A stretch of 13,740 nucleotides of DNA from Lentisphaeria bacterium. Its GTDB lineage: Bacteria > Verrucomicrobiota > Lentisphaeria > Victivallales > JAUVCU01. Each line of letters opens with the position of its first letter. The stretch's first letter is position 1. Position numbers and translations under genes: made by a program. Shown here piece by piece: positions 5,445 through 13,453 of the stretch. The stretch spans positions 1 through 13,740 of the forward strand of contig JAUVCU010000010.1 in assembly GCA_030590715.1 (NCBI GenBank), written 5' to 3'. The notes under the pieces were generated by a model. That model ran no database searches and was not told the DNA's origin. It was given only the letters and a program-made list of their open reading frames with translations.

Positions 5445-7066
5445 CAGTTGGTTTTGTAAATGGCCTGGGTAATTTTATCTTTTTGACTGCGGCTGTAAAA
5501 GTCTTGAGAAACTGGGGTTATCATGATATTACACTAATTACAGATCGAGATAACTTTCATAATAAGCGAAATTGGGATTTATTAAATGAAATTTATCCTT
5601 ATGCTTTTGATTATTTAGAAACAGCTTTTGATGAGTCAAAATATGATCGATTTTTTCTCTGTGCATGGTCAAGACCAGGTCTTTCGGTGTCTTACATACA
5701 GAACAACAACAGAGGTGTTCCAGATATAAGATGGCATACTACTGGCTACCACGAAGTCGAACTTTACCTCAAAATGGTTGGGGCATCTTGGAAGGATTTT
5801 GATGGCTATCTCTTTAATGTTGCTGACCAGCCTGAGTTGTCAAGTCCACACCCACGAATTGCATTAGCTCAATGTTCTGATTCCGGTCAATCCGTTAAAA
5901 AGAGTTGGCCTTATTTTTCAGAGCTTTCCCTCAAATTGCAAGAATTAGGATATTCAGTTGTTTTAACAGGATATGGCAATGAACTTGCAGATTGCGTTTT
6001 TGATGAAGATTTCCGAAACAAGACAACGATTTCTGAAGTTGGGAAAGTCCTATCACAGTGTGATTTGTTGGTTGCGCCATCAACTGGCTTGACAGTTGTT
6101 GCTGATGCTGTAAAAACACCAGTTCTGCTCTTGGAAGGTCCGATGTTTACTGCGAGGGCTCATCCACTATTAACTGACTATCAAATTGTTCGTAGTTTTA
6201 TTTCATGTGCACCTTGTTTTCAAACACCTGTTTGGTCACTTTGTAATGATGCATTATGCATGAAAAATATTACCGTTAATCAGGTATTGAAGAAGATTAT
6301 AACATATAAACCAATAAAATACAAGAGGGTTTTTAATGGTTTCGATGTCGAACCTGTTAGTCAGTATAGTCATCATAATGGATGCCGTATTGCTTATATG
6401 TTTGCATGTCAAGATCGTTATCCTTTGTTTAGAGATTGTTTGACATCATTTAAAGATAGTAAGCCTTTACAAGGCACTCTTTTTGTTCTAAATGACAGCA
6501 GTTTAGATCCAAGGCTTACTGATTTCATAAAGAATTTTGAAATTGATGGCATAAAAATTGAATATATGGTTATACCATTCAAACATGCAAGATGTAAAGG
6601 TGTAAGAACAGCAATACTTTACAATAAACTACAGCGAATGGTTTTTGATGCTGATGAATCTTTCGACTATGTGACTTTTGTGGATTCTGATCTCCTTTTT
6701 CGGCCTGGTTGGATTCAAAAGGAGATTGACATCTATGAGGAAGTTAGAAAACATCTCAAGGTTAGTGCTATTACAGGTTTTGGATATCGAAATCGAAATG
6801 ACTCAACAACTCATGGTTGTCGATACGGAAAGTATTGTATGAATCCAAGAATATCCGGACAGTTTTTGATGAGTTTCGAGTTTATGAGAGATGTATTTGG
6901 CCTTTTTGATGAGAATGCAACTTCGGCTGATATCAGTAAATTTGATGAGTTAGCAAAGCAAGATTATGTTGGTGTAAAAATATCACCATCTGTCATTCAG
7001 CATGCTGGAACTTATGCATCGAGTTTGCGAACGAAACCTGGGGCTTTTGTGGAGGATTTTATATGA
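5426..7066 (+). CDS. Two-domain glycosyltransferase (GT9/heptosyltransferase-like + GT-A)
   Basis: I start at the ATG at 5426 (546 residues) because MRNDRLAVGFVNGLGNFIFLTAA is the natural GT9 beginning; an upstream start at 5360 would extend further into the previous gene. Residues 1-~300 follow the GT-B heptosyltransferase plan: GLGNFIFLTAAVKVL near the start, IALAQCSDSGQSVKKSWPYF at ~142-161 (donor-domain opening), and CDLLVAPSTGLTVVADAV at ~212-229 followed by LLEGP. Residues ~319-546 form a separate GT-A-type domain with a DSD metal-binding motif at 420-422 (FVDSDLLF) and a RISGQFLMS acceptor-side segment. So the enzyme probably adds two sugars in sequence. Donors and acceptor are unknown. 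It sits in a late virion operon, which suggests virion glycosylation or late host-glycan change. Confidence 0.8.
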   Translation: MRNDRLAVGFVNGLGNFIFLTAAVKVLRNWGYHDITLITDRDNFHNKRNWDLLNEIYPYAFDYLETAFDESKYDRFFLCAWSRPGLSVSYIQNNNRGVPDIRWHTTGYHEVELYLKMVGASWKDFDGYLFNVADQPELSSPHPRIALAQCSDSGQSVKKSWPYFSELSLKLQELGYSVVLTGYGNELADCVFDEDFRNKTTISEVGKVLSQCDLLVAPSTGLTVVADAVKTPVLLLEGPMFTARAHPLLTDYQIVRSFISCAPCFQTPVWSLCNDALCMKNITVNQVLKKIITYKPIKYKRVFNGFDVEPVSQYSHHNGCRIAYMFACQDRYPLFRDCLTSFKDSKPLQGTLFVLNDSSLDPRLTDFIKNFEIDGIKIEYMVIPFKHARCKGVRTAILYNKLQRMVFDADESFDYVTFVDSDLLFRPGWIQKEIDIYEEVRKHLKVSAITGFGYRNRNDSTTHGCRYGKYCMNPRISGQFLMSFEFMRDVFGLFDENATSADISKFDELAKQDYVGVKISPSVIQHAGTYASSLRTKPGAFVEDFI

Positions 7067-7695
7067 ACTTAATTTGTCCAATTTGCAACATTTCTATGAC
7101 TCATATTGTGGATGATGTTTTCTTCTGCAAAAAGGATTGTTTATATCTTTGTCATGATCATCAACCCGCAGATTACAATGCTGACTATTTATTACATTAC
7201 AAACTTTATGGTAGGACGCAGTTTGGAAAGCAGCTAAATCAGAAACGTTGGTCGTTCACTTTAGATAATGGCTTGTTTGGACCCCTTCTGGATTTTGGAT
7301 GTGGTTCTGATAGCTTTGCAGATGCTAAACCAAAAGATGTAGCTGTTTTTTCTTATGATCCTTATTACAAAAAGGATTTTTCTTTTCTTAATGTAGAACT
7401 TGATACTACTACTTTTTGGGATTCGTTTGAGCATCTGACAAGGCTGGAAATTGTTCCCTTGTTAAACAGTCGGCAAATTATTCTGAGCATTCCTATCTTA
7501 AGAAAGGATGTTGACATCTTTTGTTGGAAGCATTTTAGACCTGGTGAGCATATATGGTATTTTAGTGAAGATGCTCTTATAAACCTTTTCAAAAAGTGGG
7601 GCTATATCTTAAAATGCTGTGATACTTTTGAGACGGTTATGGGTCGAGATGACATTAAAAGCTATTGTTTTATATTGTCGGAGGTATCAATTTGA
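7063..7695 (+). CDS. SAM-dependent methyltransferase with N-terminal zinc ribbon
   Basis: The 210-residue product begins with a CPIC pair (Cys5, Cys8) and a second pair Cys22/Cys26, then Cys30/His31, a likely zinc-binding element. A class I methyltransferase core follows: LLDFGCGSDSF at ~75-85 is motif I (SAM binding), FWDSFEHL at ~119-126 is the usual post-motif region, and HFRPGEHIWYFSEDALINLF at ~158-177 matches the Methyltransf_23/11 family of sugar and cell-wall methyltransferases. GGAGG eight bases before the ATG and an ATGA overlap with the glycosyltransferase tie the two together. It probably methylates the sugar or a related small group; the substrate is not shown. Confidence 0.75.
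   Translation: MNLICPICNISMTHIVDDVFFCKKDCLYLCHDHQPADYNADYLLHYKLYGRTQFGKQLNQKRWSFTLDNGLFGPLLDFGCGSDSFADAKPKDVAVFSYDPYYKKDFSFLNVELDTTTFWDSFEHLTRLEIVPLLNSRQIILSIPILRKDVDIFCWKHFRPGEHIWYFSEDALINLFKKWGYILKCCDTFETVMGRDDIKSYCFILSEVSI
7680..7685 (+). promoter_or_regulatory. Strong ribosome site for the TTG-start small ORF
   Basis: GGAGGT lies six bases before the TTG at 7692 and just before the stop codon of the methyltransferase. There is no other start at a suitable distance, so this site decides the TTG start. Confidence 0.6.
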
Positions 7696-7823
7696 TAAGT
7701 GGATTAGTTCTATATCCAAAAGGTTTTACTTGTAGTAATGCGATGAAGTTTATTAAAGATACAGCATTAAAATACTGCAAAAGACTTGAATTTCAGCGGG
7801 TTGAAATTACGAGATATTTTTAG
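7692..7823 (+). CDS. Small 43-residue protein, TTG start, unknown
   Basis: A TTG start six bases after GGAGGT opens a 43-codon frame ending TAG at 7821, three bases before the next ATG. The N-terminus reads (M)ISGLVLYPKGFTCSNAMKF and the rest is basic (DTALKYCKRLEFQRVEITRYF), with two cysteines. I do not recognise it. The TTG overlaps the previous stop codon (TTGA) and the spacing to the next gene is minimal, so it fills the gap exactly as a coupled gene would. It could be a small accessory peptide or simply a translational bridge to the next gene, which has no clear ribosome site of its own. Confidence 0.5.
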   Translation: MISGLVLYPKGFTCSNAMKFIKDTALKYCKRLEFQRVEITRYF

Positions 7824-7825
7824 TT

Positions 7826-8434
7826 ATGATTTTTAATATAGATAAAGACATAAAAAATGCTGAGTTTAAAATTCAGCATGGCTGCGTTCAGGAAAGGCAT
7901 GAAATCTTGTATTATGTAGCAAAAAAGATGCAACCAAAGAACTACTTAGAAATTGGCGTTTGGATGGGACGTTCTATGGCTCTTGTTTTAAAAGCATCGC
8001 CAGAAACTCAAGGCTATGGTATTGATACCTGGGCTTCTTATGCAAGCCGTGAAAACGCAACACCAGAAAAATTAAAAGCTGTTTTTGAAAGCCTGGATAT
8101 TGTTAAGTTACCTATATTCTTTTCAGGTAGCTCTATCGATATTCTACCTTTGCTTTGGATGGACAATAAACTACCACAGCTTTTTGATGTAATTCTTGTT
8201 GATGGAGATCATAATTACGAAACGGCTCAACAAGATTTAGAGTTTTGTTTTCCACATTTGGCTGAAGGTGGTATCTTGGTGTTTCATGACACAACAAGTT
8301 ATCCATGGTTGGCCGATATTTTTTCCGATTTTAAAAAGAAGCTAATTGATTGTATTTTTCTTGAATCGTGTTTTGAGGAAGGTACCAGTATAATTTTAAA
8401 ACTCCCTCTTTCTGGGAAAATTTTTTGTAGATAG
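7826..8434 (+). CDS. Methyltransf_24/CmcI-like SAM-dependent methyltransferase
   Basis: The 202-residue protein carries NYLEIGVWMGRS at 39-50 (SAM motif I with the Glu typical of this group), GIDTW at ~65-69, then FDVILVDGDHNYETAQQD at ~120-137, where Asp126, Asp128 and His129 are the usual metal-binding cluster, and EGGILVFHD at ~148-156. This is the pattern of metal-dependent O-methyltransferase families (Methyltransf_24, CmcI/MycE relatives) often acting on sugars. It is the last gene of the cargo block before the tube gene. No ribosome site is seen; coupling to the small ORF just upstream is likely. Its substrate is probably the product of the block's glycosyltransferase, by inference from position. 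Confidence 0.78.
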   Translation: MIFNIDKDIKNAEFKIQHGCVQERHEILYYVAKKMQPKNYLEIGVWMGRSMALVLKASPETQGYGIDTWASYASRENATPEKLKAVFESLDIVKLPIFFSGSSIDILPLLWMDNKLPQLFDVILVDGDHNYETAQQDLEFCFPHLAEGGILVFHDTTSYPWLADIFSDFKKKLIDCIFLESCFEEGTSIILKLPLSGKIFCR

Positions 8435-8443
8435 GAGGTCATA

Positions 8444-8968
8444 ATGTCATTAGAACTTGGACCATGTCAGGTCATGTGGGGAACTTCTGGATCAGAAGCC
8501 GACATCGGGAAGACCGAGGGCGGTGTAATCATTACTTTTGCAACAGACGTTGTAGATTTGTTGTCTGATCAATTCGGTACAGCGCCGGAAGATCAGGTTG
8601 TAACGGGTCAAAAGGCAAGCGTTGCTTGTCCAATAGCTGACATTACATTGGCAAATCTTGCATTGGCTTTAAATCAGACTGTAAAGACTACAGGTGCAGA
8701 TTCTGGTATCGCCGGTGAAAATATTGTTGGAACAAAGTTGTCATCTAAAGCAAAGAGTCTGTTGCTGAAGAAATATGTTGACGGTTCGGCATCATCTGAT
8801 ACCCAGGATTGGGTGCGGTTTGCAAAAGCAGCTCCGCAGGGTAACTTTGACTACAGCTTTACAAAAGATGGTCAACGAATTATAAGTGTTGTTTTTACTG
8901 CATTTCAAGATGATGACGGCTATTTGTACTATCTCGGTGATGAGACTGCAGCCGTTGGAGGGAGCTAA
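8444..8968 (+). CDS. Major tail tube protein
   Basis: The 174-residue product begins SLELGPCQVMWGTSGSEADIG, then GGVIITFATDVVDLLSDQFG, a KASVACPIADITLANLALAL segment and GNFDYSFTKDGQRIISVVFTAF near the end. This beta-rich pattern fits siphovirus tail tube proteins of the type with GTAPEDQVVTG loops. GGAGGTCATA before the ATG is a strong ribosome site, as needed for an abundant subunit. Chaperones and the tape measure follow at once, as in lambda (V, G, GT, H). It is the first structural gene after the cargo block. Confidence 0.78.
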   Translation: MSLELGPCQVMWGTSGSEADIGKTEGGVIITFATDVVDLLSDQFGTAPEDQVVTGQKASVACPIADITLANLALALNQTVKTTGADSGIAGENIVGTKLSSKAKSLLLKKYVDGSASSDTQDWVRFAKAAPQGNFDYSFTKDGQRIISVVFTAFQDDDGYLYYLGDETAAVGGS

Positions 8969-8970
8969 GT

Positions 8971-9273
8971 ATGAGAAAAACGATTGATATTGATGCATTA
9001 CTTGCAAAAGACATACTTGCTTTAACATTAAACGGCAAAACTTATGAACTCGAAGATGTATCTATTTCAGTGTTTATGATGACCGTCGGTGAAGAACCCT
9101 CAGGAGACATTTTACATGAACAACTTGCTCGTATCTTAAATATTGATAAGGATGAACTTACTGATGTAGGTCTTAAAGCAGCAGCTCTTGCGTTAAAAGC
9201 AATTAGAGAATGGGTAACTGAATCCAGTTTTGCAGACAGCGAGGTTACAAAAACTGATTCTGCAAACCCTTAG
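8971..9273 (+). CDS. Tail assembly chaperone (G-like)
   Basis: The 100-residue protein begins RKTIDIDALLAKDILALTLNGKTYEL and continues as a helical protein of about the usual G length. GGAGGGAGC seven bases upstream supports the ATG. Its position between tube and tape measure, and the slippery heptamer at its end, fit the lambda G/GT chaperone system that keeps the tape measure soluble during tail assembly. The stop TAG at 9271 follows directly on the slippery site. Sequence identity with known G proteins is low, so the assignment leans on context. Confidence 0.72.
   Translation: MRKTIDIDALLAKDILALTLNGKTYELEDVSISVFMMTVGEEPSGDILHEQLARILNIDKDELTDVGLKAAALALKAIREWVTESSFADSEVTKTDSANP
9264..9270 (+). 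promoter_or_regulatory. -1 programmed frameshift site A AAC CCT
   Basis: AAACCCT is read as (gc)A AAC CCT in the G frame, an exact X XXY YYZ heptamer, and is followed at once by TAG. The -1 frame has a stop at 9255-9257 and no ATG before 9366, so only a shift between 9258 and 9273 can enter the downstream frame; this heptamer lies in that interval. I see no strong hairpin downstream. Confidence 0.7.
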
Positions 9274-9560
9274 ATTTTCCTTTCGTTTTTGCACTTTTAG
9301 CATCAACTTATGGGTGGACGCATCAAGATATCTTAGGCTTAACAGCTCGTCAATTTTTTCTGTATTTGCGTCAAATTTCTAAATTGTCATCTATAAAGCA
9401 GTTGAAGTCTTTTGAGGCAGGTTTATTGCCTCACATGAAGGAGCTGGATCGAAGGGATGTTATTAAAAGCTATCAACAATTTGCAAGTTCTGTTAAGACA
9501 GATAAAAAAGATATCGATGCAAATTGGAGTCTTTTAAGAAGTAAAAGAGGCGCCTTATGA
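9270..9560 (+). CDS. Frameshift extension of the chaperone (T part of G-T)
   Basis: After a -1 shift at 9264-9270 the frame reads LDFPFVFALLASTYGWTHQD and stays open to TGA at 9558, adding 96 residues for a ~196-residue G-T fusion. The added part is typical of T domains: a hydrophobic opening, TYGWTHQDILGLTARQFFLYL, and a long helical tail ending NWSLLRSKRGAL. A separate start is unlikely: the first in-frame candidate is a TTG at 9366 without a ribosome site, which would remove the first third. In lambda the longer form binds the tape measure while both forms coat it; a similar ratio control by frameshifting is inferred here. Confidence 0.7.
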   Translation, partial: LDFPFVFALLASTYGWTHQDILGLTARQFFLYLRQISKLSSIKQLKSFEAGLLPHMKELDRRDVIKSYQQFASSVKTDKKDIDANWSLLRSKRGAL

Positions 9561-9613
9561 TTTGGAAAGAAAGCAAGAGTTTTACAGGAAAGGATGGCTT
9601 AGATGGAAGGTGA
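9557..9613 (+). CDS. Possible 18-residue bridging ORF
   Basis: An ATG overlapping the G-T stop (ATGA), with AAGAGG six bases upstream, opens MIWKESKSFTGKDGLDGR, ending TGA at 9611, ten bases inside the tape measure gene. It resembles nothing known. It may be only a translational bridge that brings ribosomes to the tape measure ATG at 9603. Weak candidate. Confidence 0.25.
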   Translation: MIWKESKSFTGKDGLDGR

Positions 9614-12284
9614 TATTCTTTCAAGAATGGTTCTCAATATATCTGATTTTAAAACGAAATTAAATCAGGTAGAAAACATGCTGCATAAAACAGTATCTAA
9701 GATTGAGAGATCATCTGTTGCTTCATCTCGTAAGATGGGAGAATCTGTCGGGGATTTTGCAAAACGCAGTAAGGTAGCTGCTGGCAAGTATAGTCGTGGT
9801 TGGTGGGACAGCTTTGGTCGTGTAGCTCTCGGTTTTACAATTGCTTATCGTGCAATGTTAGTTTTTGAAGCTGGGCTTCGTAAAGTTGTTGATATTACAG
9901 GAGAGGCAATTCAAGAAAGCAGTGAGTTGGCTGCTACACAAGCAAAATTGGCTTTTTGGTATATGATGCATACCAAAGAGACGATTACATACGCTGAAGC
10001 TTTTGAACGTGCTGCTGTTAACATACATGCTTTGGGAGACGCAAGTGTTTATTCAGTTGCCACATTAGAAGAATTGACAACAGGTATTGATGAACTTGCC
10101 CAATCTGTTGGTGCAATTCCTGCTGAGATGATTCCAGCTATGGCGTCTATGGTTGACTTTACAGTTATGGTAGCGCAGACAACTGGATCAACTACACGTC
10201 AAGTAAGACAAGAATTTCAAGCTTTGATGGAAGGACGCATTAAAACAACTGATGTCATGGCGAGGTCTTTAGTTAAGACAGGTATCATGACAAGAAAAGA
10301 ACTTCATCAAATGCGTCAGATGCAGAATCAAGCAGAAATTCTGGAAAAGGTTATGAGTGCTGTTCATGAAAAATGGACAGTGGCACGGGATATCTACCGT
10401 GAAGCATCTATCGAGGCGGCAAAAGGTTTTTGGGAAAAAGCTCTTAAGATGAATATTCGACTTAGTGTTGAATTGGCATCTGAACTGACAAAGACAGGCA
10501 AAGTTGCAGGTAATCTCTTTGCTAAAGTTTTTGTTGAGCATGGGAAAAAAGCTCTTGCTGATATGGATAAAGGTCTTCAGAATAATGTTCTTACAATGAT
10601 GGCTCTTCGGTCAATTCTTGATAAGACACTGATAGCTTTTGAGAAAACACTTGAAGGAATATCATGGTTTATTGCTGCTCTTTATAGAATGTCAGATGAG
10701 TTAGTTATTGCTGTAAAAGCTCTCGGAGGTCTTCTTATTGCCGGTATTATAACAAAATTACTTTCTGGTCTTGGAAAGATGATAATTTGGCTTGCATTGG
10801 GACCGATTAAAGTTTTTACATCAGCAGTTACTTTATTGAATACGGCCATTCTCAGAATACCTTTATTACTTTATGCATCTGTTGTTGCTGCTCAAGCTTT
10901 TTTCAAAACAATGGGAATGTCCGGTGAGTATCTAAAGGATCTTTTTATGGAGATACCAAAGGCTCTCAAAGGTATTTATTCCACACTAACGTCTGAACTC
11001 GGTAAACTTTTTTCTTCTATGGGTGATTTTATATGGGATCTTCTTCCAGCGCCGATCAAAAAAATTATTAATTGGATTGTTGAAAAAATAGGCGAAGCTG
11101 CCACTGCAATAAAAGATAAAGCAAAAGAGGCGGCTGATACTATAATTCCTATAATTCAGAATGTAGGCAAAAAAGCTGCAAAAGTTACAGGTGATCTTTA
11201 TGAAGTTCTTAAGACGGAAGGCTTTGATTTTGCCAAAAAGTTTGGAAAGAATTTTAAAGACACAGTTTTAGGTCATGTCAAAATGTTGGAAAATCTTCTT
11301 GCGCCTGTTTGGTCAAAGCTTTCGGGAGACGGCGAAGAAAACTTTAAAAAAATGCTCGATGATGCAAAGAAGATGATTGAAGGTCTTGGATGGCAATTCA
11401 AGAAAGGTCGAGCTGATGAAAGTCAAGAGGAATCTAAAAAAGAACAGCAGATTCTTCGTCTTCGACTACAAATGGAAAAAGATTTCTATATTGGACGTCT
11501 TGCGAGAGTTCAAGCTAATGCTGATGCAGAATATGAAATTCGAGTCGCCAAGATAGAGGAACTTGCCAGAAACAAAGCTGAAAAAGACGAACTTCTGGCA
11601 CTGGCCGCTGCAGCTCATGCCGAAAGAGTTCTGGTTATTCATGGAACTATGACCGATGGCATGAAAAGGGGTTTTGCAGAATATCTTGATACTGTCAAAA
11701 CAGGATTTGAAATAACCAGAGATTTTCTCAAGCAAGTCCTCACTAATTTAGAATCAGCCATTCAGACTACAATGGGTGATGCTTTTTACGATGCCTTTAC
11801 TGGTCAATTAAAAAGTATTCAGGATTATTATAGAGCTTTTGCAAAATCGTTTGTTCGTGCTTGGGCAAATATGATCTCTCAGTTGATTATGGAGTTAATT
11901 AAACTTAAGATTATGAAATCTATATTAGGCGGTGTAGGTGGTGGAGCTGGAGGAATAGTTGCAGCTGCTGTTTCACATACAGGAGGCATTGTCGGAGAAA
12001 CTCCATTTCCAGCAAGAATAGTTTCAGCCGATTTATTTAGTAATGCAGTTCGTCTTCATAATGGCCTCGCACCAGACGAATTTCCTGCAATTCTGCAAAA
12101 AGGCGAAGTTGTTATCCCAAAGGATGCAACTCCAGCTCTACAAAGTCAATCTACACAAGTTGATATTGTAAATGTTGTTGATGACGCCATGTTTGATCGT
12201 TATCTTGCTTCGGCTCGTGGACAGGATGCTATTGTTAATGTTATCGGTGTACGATCACAAACTTTGAAAAGGATTATTAGATGA
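9603..12284 (+). CDS. Tail tape measure protein
   Basis: This 893-residue protein sets tail length and is threaded through the tube, then released at the tip into the host. The ATG at 9603 is preceded by GGAAAGG about nine bases upstream and is followed by LNISDFKTKLNQVENMLHK, a standard tape-measure opening. A helical N-terminal part contains a hydrophobic stretch (VALGFTIAYRAMLVF). A cluster of hydrophobic segments spans about residues 365-435 (GGLLIAGIITKL, MIIWLALGPIKVF, RIPLLLYASVVAAQAFF). A charged coiled-coil part follows. The C-terminus has the lambda-type SHTGGIVGETPFPARIV and HNGLAPDEFPAILQKGEVVI motifs, usually the tail-tip end. By the usual ~0.15 nm per residue rule, tail length would be near 130 nm (inference). 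Confidence 0.88.
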   Translation: MEGDILSRMVLNISDFKTKLNQVENMLHKTVSKIERSSVASSRKMGESVGDFAKRSKVAAGKYSRGWWDSFGRVALGFTIAYRAMLVFEAGLRKVVDITGEAIQESSELAATQAKLAFWYMMHTKETITYAEAFERAAVNIHALGDASVYSVATLEELTTGIDELAQSVGAIPAEMIPAMASMVDFTVMVAQTTGSTTRQVRQEFQALMEGRIKTTDVMARSLVKTGIMTRKELHQMRQMQNQAEILEKVMSAVHEKWTVARDIYREASIEAAKGFWEKALKMNIRLSVELASELTKTGKVAGNLFAKVFVEHGKKALADMDKGLQNNVLTMMALRSILDKTLIAFEKTLEGISWFIAALYRMSDELVIAVKALGGLLIAGIITKLLSGLGKMIIWLALGPIKVFTSAVTLLNTAILRIPLLLYASVVAAQAFFKTMGMSGEYLKDLFMEIPKALKGIYSTLTSELGKLFSSMGDFIWDLLPAPIKKIINWIVEKIGEAATAIKDKAKEAADTIIPIIQNVGKKAAKVTGDLYEVLKTEGFDFAKKFGKNFKDTVLGHVKMLENLLAPVWSKLSGDGEENFKKMLDDAKKMIEGLGWQFKKGRADESQEESKKEQQILRLRLQMEKDFYIGRLARVQANADAEYEIRVAKIEELARNKAEKDELLALAAAAHAERVLVIHGTMTDGMKRGFAEYLDTVKTGFEITRDFLKQVLTNLESAIQTTMGDAFYDAFTGQLKSIQDYYRAFAKSFVRAWANMISQLIMELIKLKIMKSILGGVGGGAGGIVAAAVSHTGGIVGETPFPARIVSADLFSNAVRLHNGLAPDEFPAILQKGEVVIPKDATPALQSQSTQVDIVNVVDDAMFDRYLASARGQDAIVNVIGVRSQTLKRIIR

Positions 12285-13450
12285 GTATTGATGTTTATGC
12301 TACGTCTAAAATTTATAAACAAAATCTTGTTCATAGCTGGATGACAAGTATTCAAGAAACTATCTGTGGCGATGAAAAAAGATCTTCGCTTGTTACATGG
12401 CCAAGGATTAAGTTACGTAACGATTTGGTGCCGATGACAACTGCTGAGAGACGTTTCATACGTGCCTCCCTTTATCAAAGTATACATAGAATTTGGGGAT
12501 TTCCTTTTATTCATGACAAAACACCTCTAACGAGTCAAGCTGCTGATGGTCAAGCTATTTTGACTGTTGCTGAAACTTCTTATCGACATTTTTATGATGG
12601 CCGTGGTTGTATTCTTGTAAATCCATCAAACTGGGAACTTTATGAATATGCTGTAATTAATACGGTTGATTCTGCTATTCAAATAACTTTAGCAAGTAAT
12701 CTTATTGGTAGTTGGCCAGTTGGAACCTACGTTTATCCGATGTACGAATATCGTATTGAAGAGATGCAAGAAATTAATGTTTCCATCAAGCAGCTAAATT
12801 ATATTACTTTAGCTGCAACAGAGGTTATGGAATCATTGCGATCTTTTTCTTACTCTCTTCCATCATCCGGTGCCCCTACTTATAACAGTCTTGACCTCTT
12901 TTTGACAAAACCTCAGTATCCTGCAACTGAAAATTACATGCATCCTTTTGAACATATCGTCTTTTTTGGCAAAGATTTCGCAACTTCTGTCTATGATAAA
13001 ACTCGTTTTGTTTTCAACCTCGATTTTATCATTGTTTCACGAGCAGATGTTTGGGATCTTCTCAATTTCTTTGACTCAAAAAGAGGAAGATTTCAAGTTT
13101 TTTACATGCCAAGTTGGAATAATGACATTGTACCGACGGCTGCAATAGCGGCAGATGCAGTCACATTAACTGTCGAAACTTTGTATCTTTCCAGTGCCGA
13201 GATAATTGGACGACATCTTTGGATTCGACTGCCAGATCAATCTTACGTTTGTCGTGAGATTACAGCTGTGCCAACAAGTACGTCGATTACAATTAATTCA
13301 TCGATTGGTACAGCAATATCTCAAACTAATTTGTCAAAGATGCTTATTTGCTTTCTTAATAAAGTTCGTTTTAATAGCGATGAAATTTTGCTTGAATATA
13401 CAGCTGATCTAATTGCAAAAACAAAATTAAAATTCAAAGTTGTGTGGTAA
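12281..13450 (+). CDS. Distal tail / baseplate-type protein, family not pinned
   Basis: This 389-residue protein overlaps the tape measure stop by ATGA, with AAAGGA upstream. It is beta-rich: WPRIKLRNDLVPMTTAERRF, ADGQAILTVAETSYRHFYDGR, FVFNLDFIIVSRADVWDLLNFF and a RGRFQVFYMPSWNNDI segment like the 'G..f.vp.w' region of distal tail proteins. The segments ADGQAILTV and AADAVTLTVE are two short similar beta motifs with intervening text, suggesting duplicated small domains. It lies between the tape measure and a BR0599-like gene, where lambda M/L or gene-transfer-agent gp12/gp13-type proteins sit. Tail-tip ring protein is the best reading; the exact family is not recognised. Confidence 0.6.
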   Translation: MSIDVYATSKIYKQNLVHSWMTSIQETICGDEKRSSLVTWPRIKLRNDLVPMTTAERRFIRASLYQSIHRIWGFPFIHDKTPLTSQAADGQAILTVAETSYRHFYDGRGCILVNPSNWELYEYAVINTVDSAIQITLASNLIGSWPVGTYVYPMYEYRIEEMQEINVSIKQLNYITLAATEVMESLRSFSYSLPSSGAPTYNSLDLFLTKPQYPATENYMHPFEHIVFFGKDFATSVYDKTRFVFNLDFIIVSRADVWDLLNFFDSKRGRFQVFYMPSWNNDIVPTAAIAADAVTLTVETLYLSSAEIIGRHLWIRLPDQSYVCREITAVPTSTSITINSSIGTAISQTNLSKMLICFLNKVRFNSDEILLEYTADLIAKTKLKFKVVW

Positions 13451-13453
13451 TTT

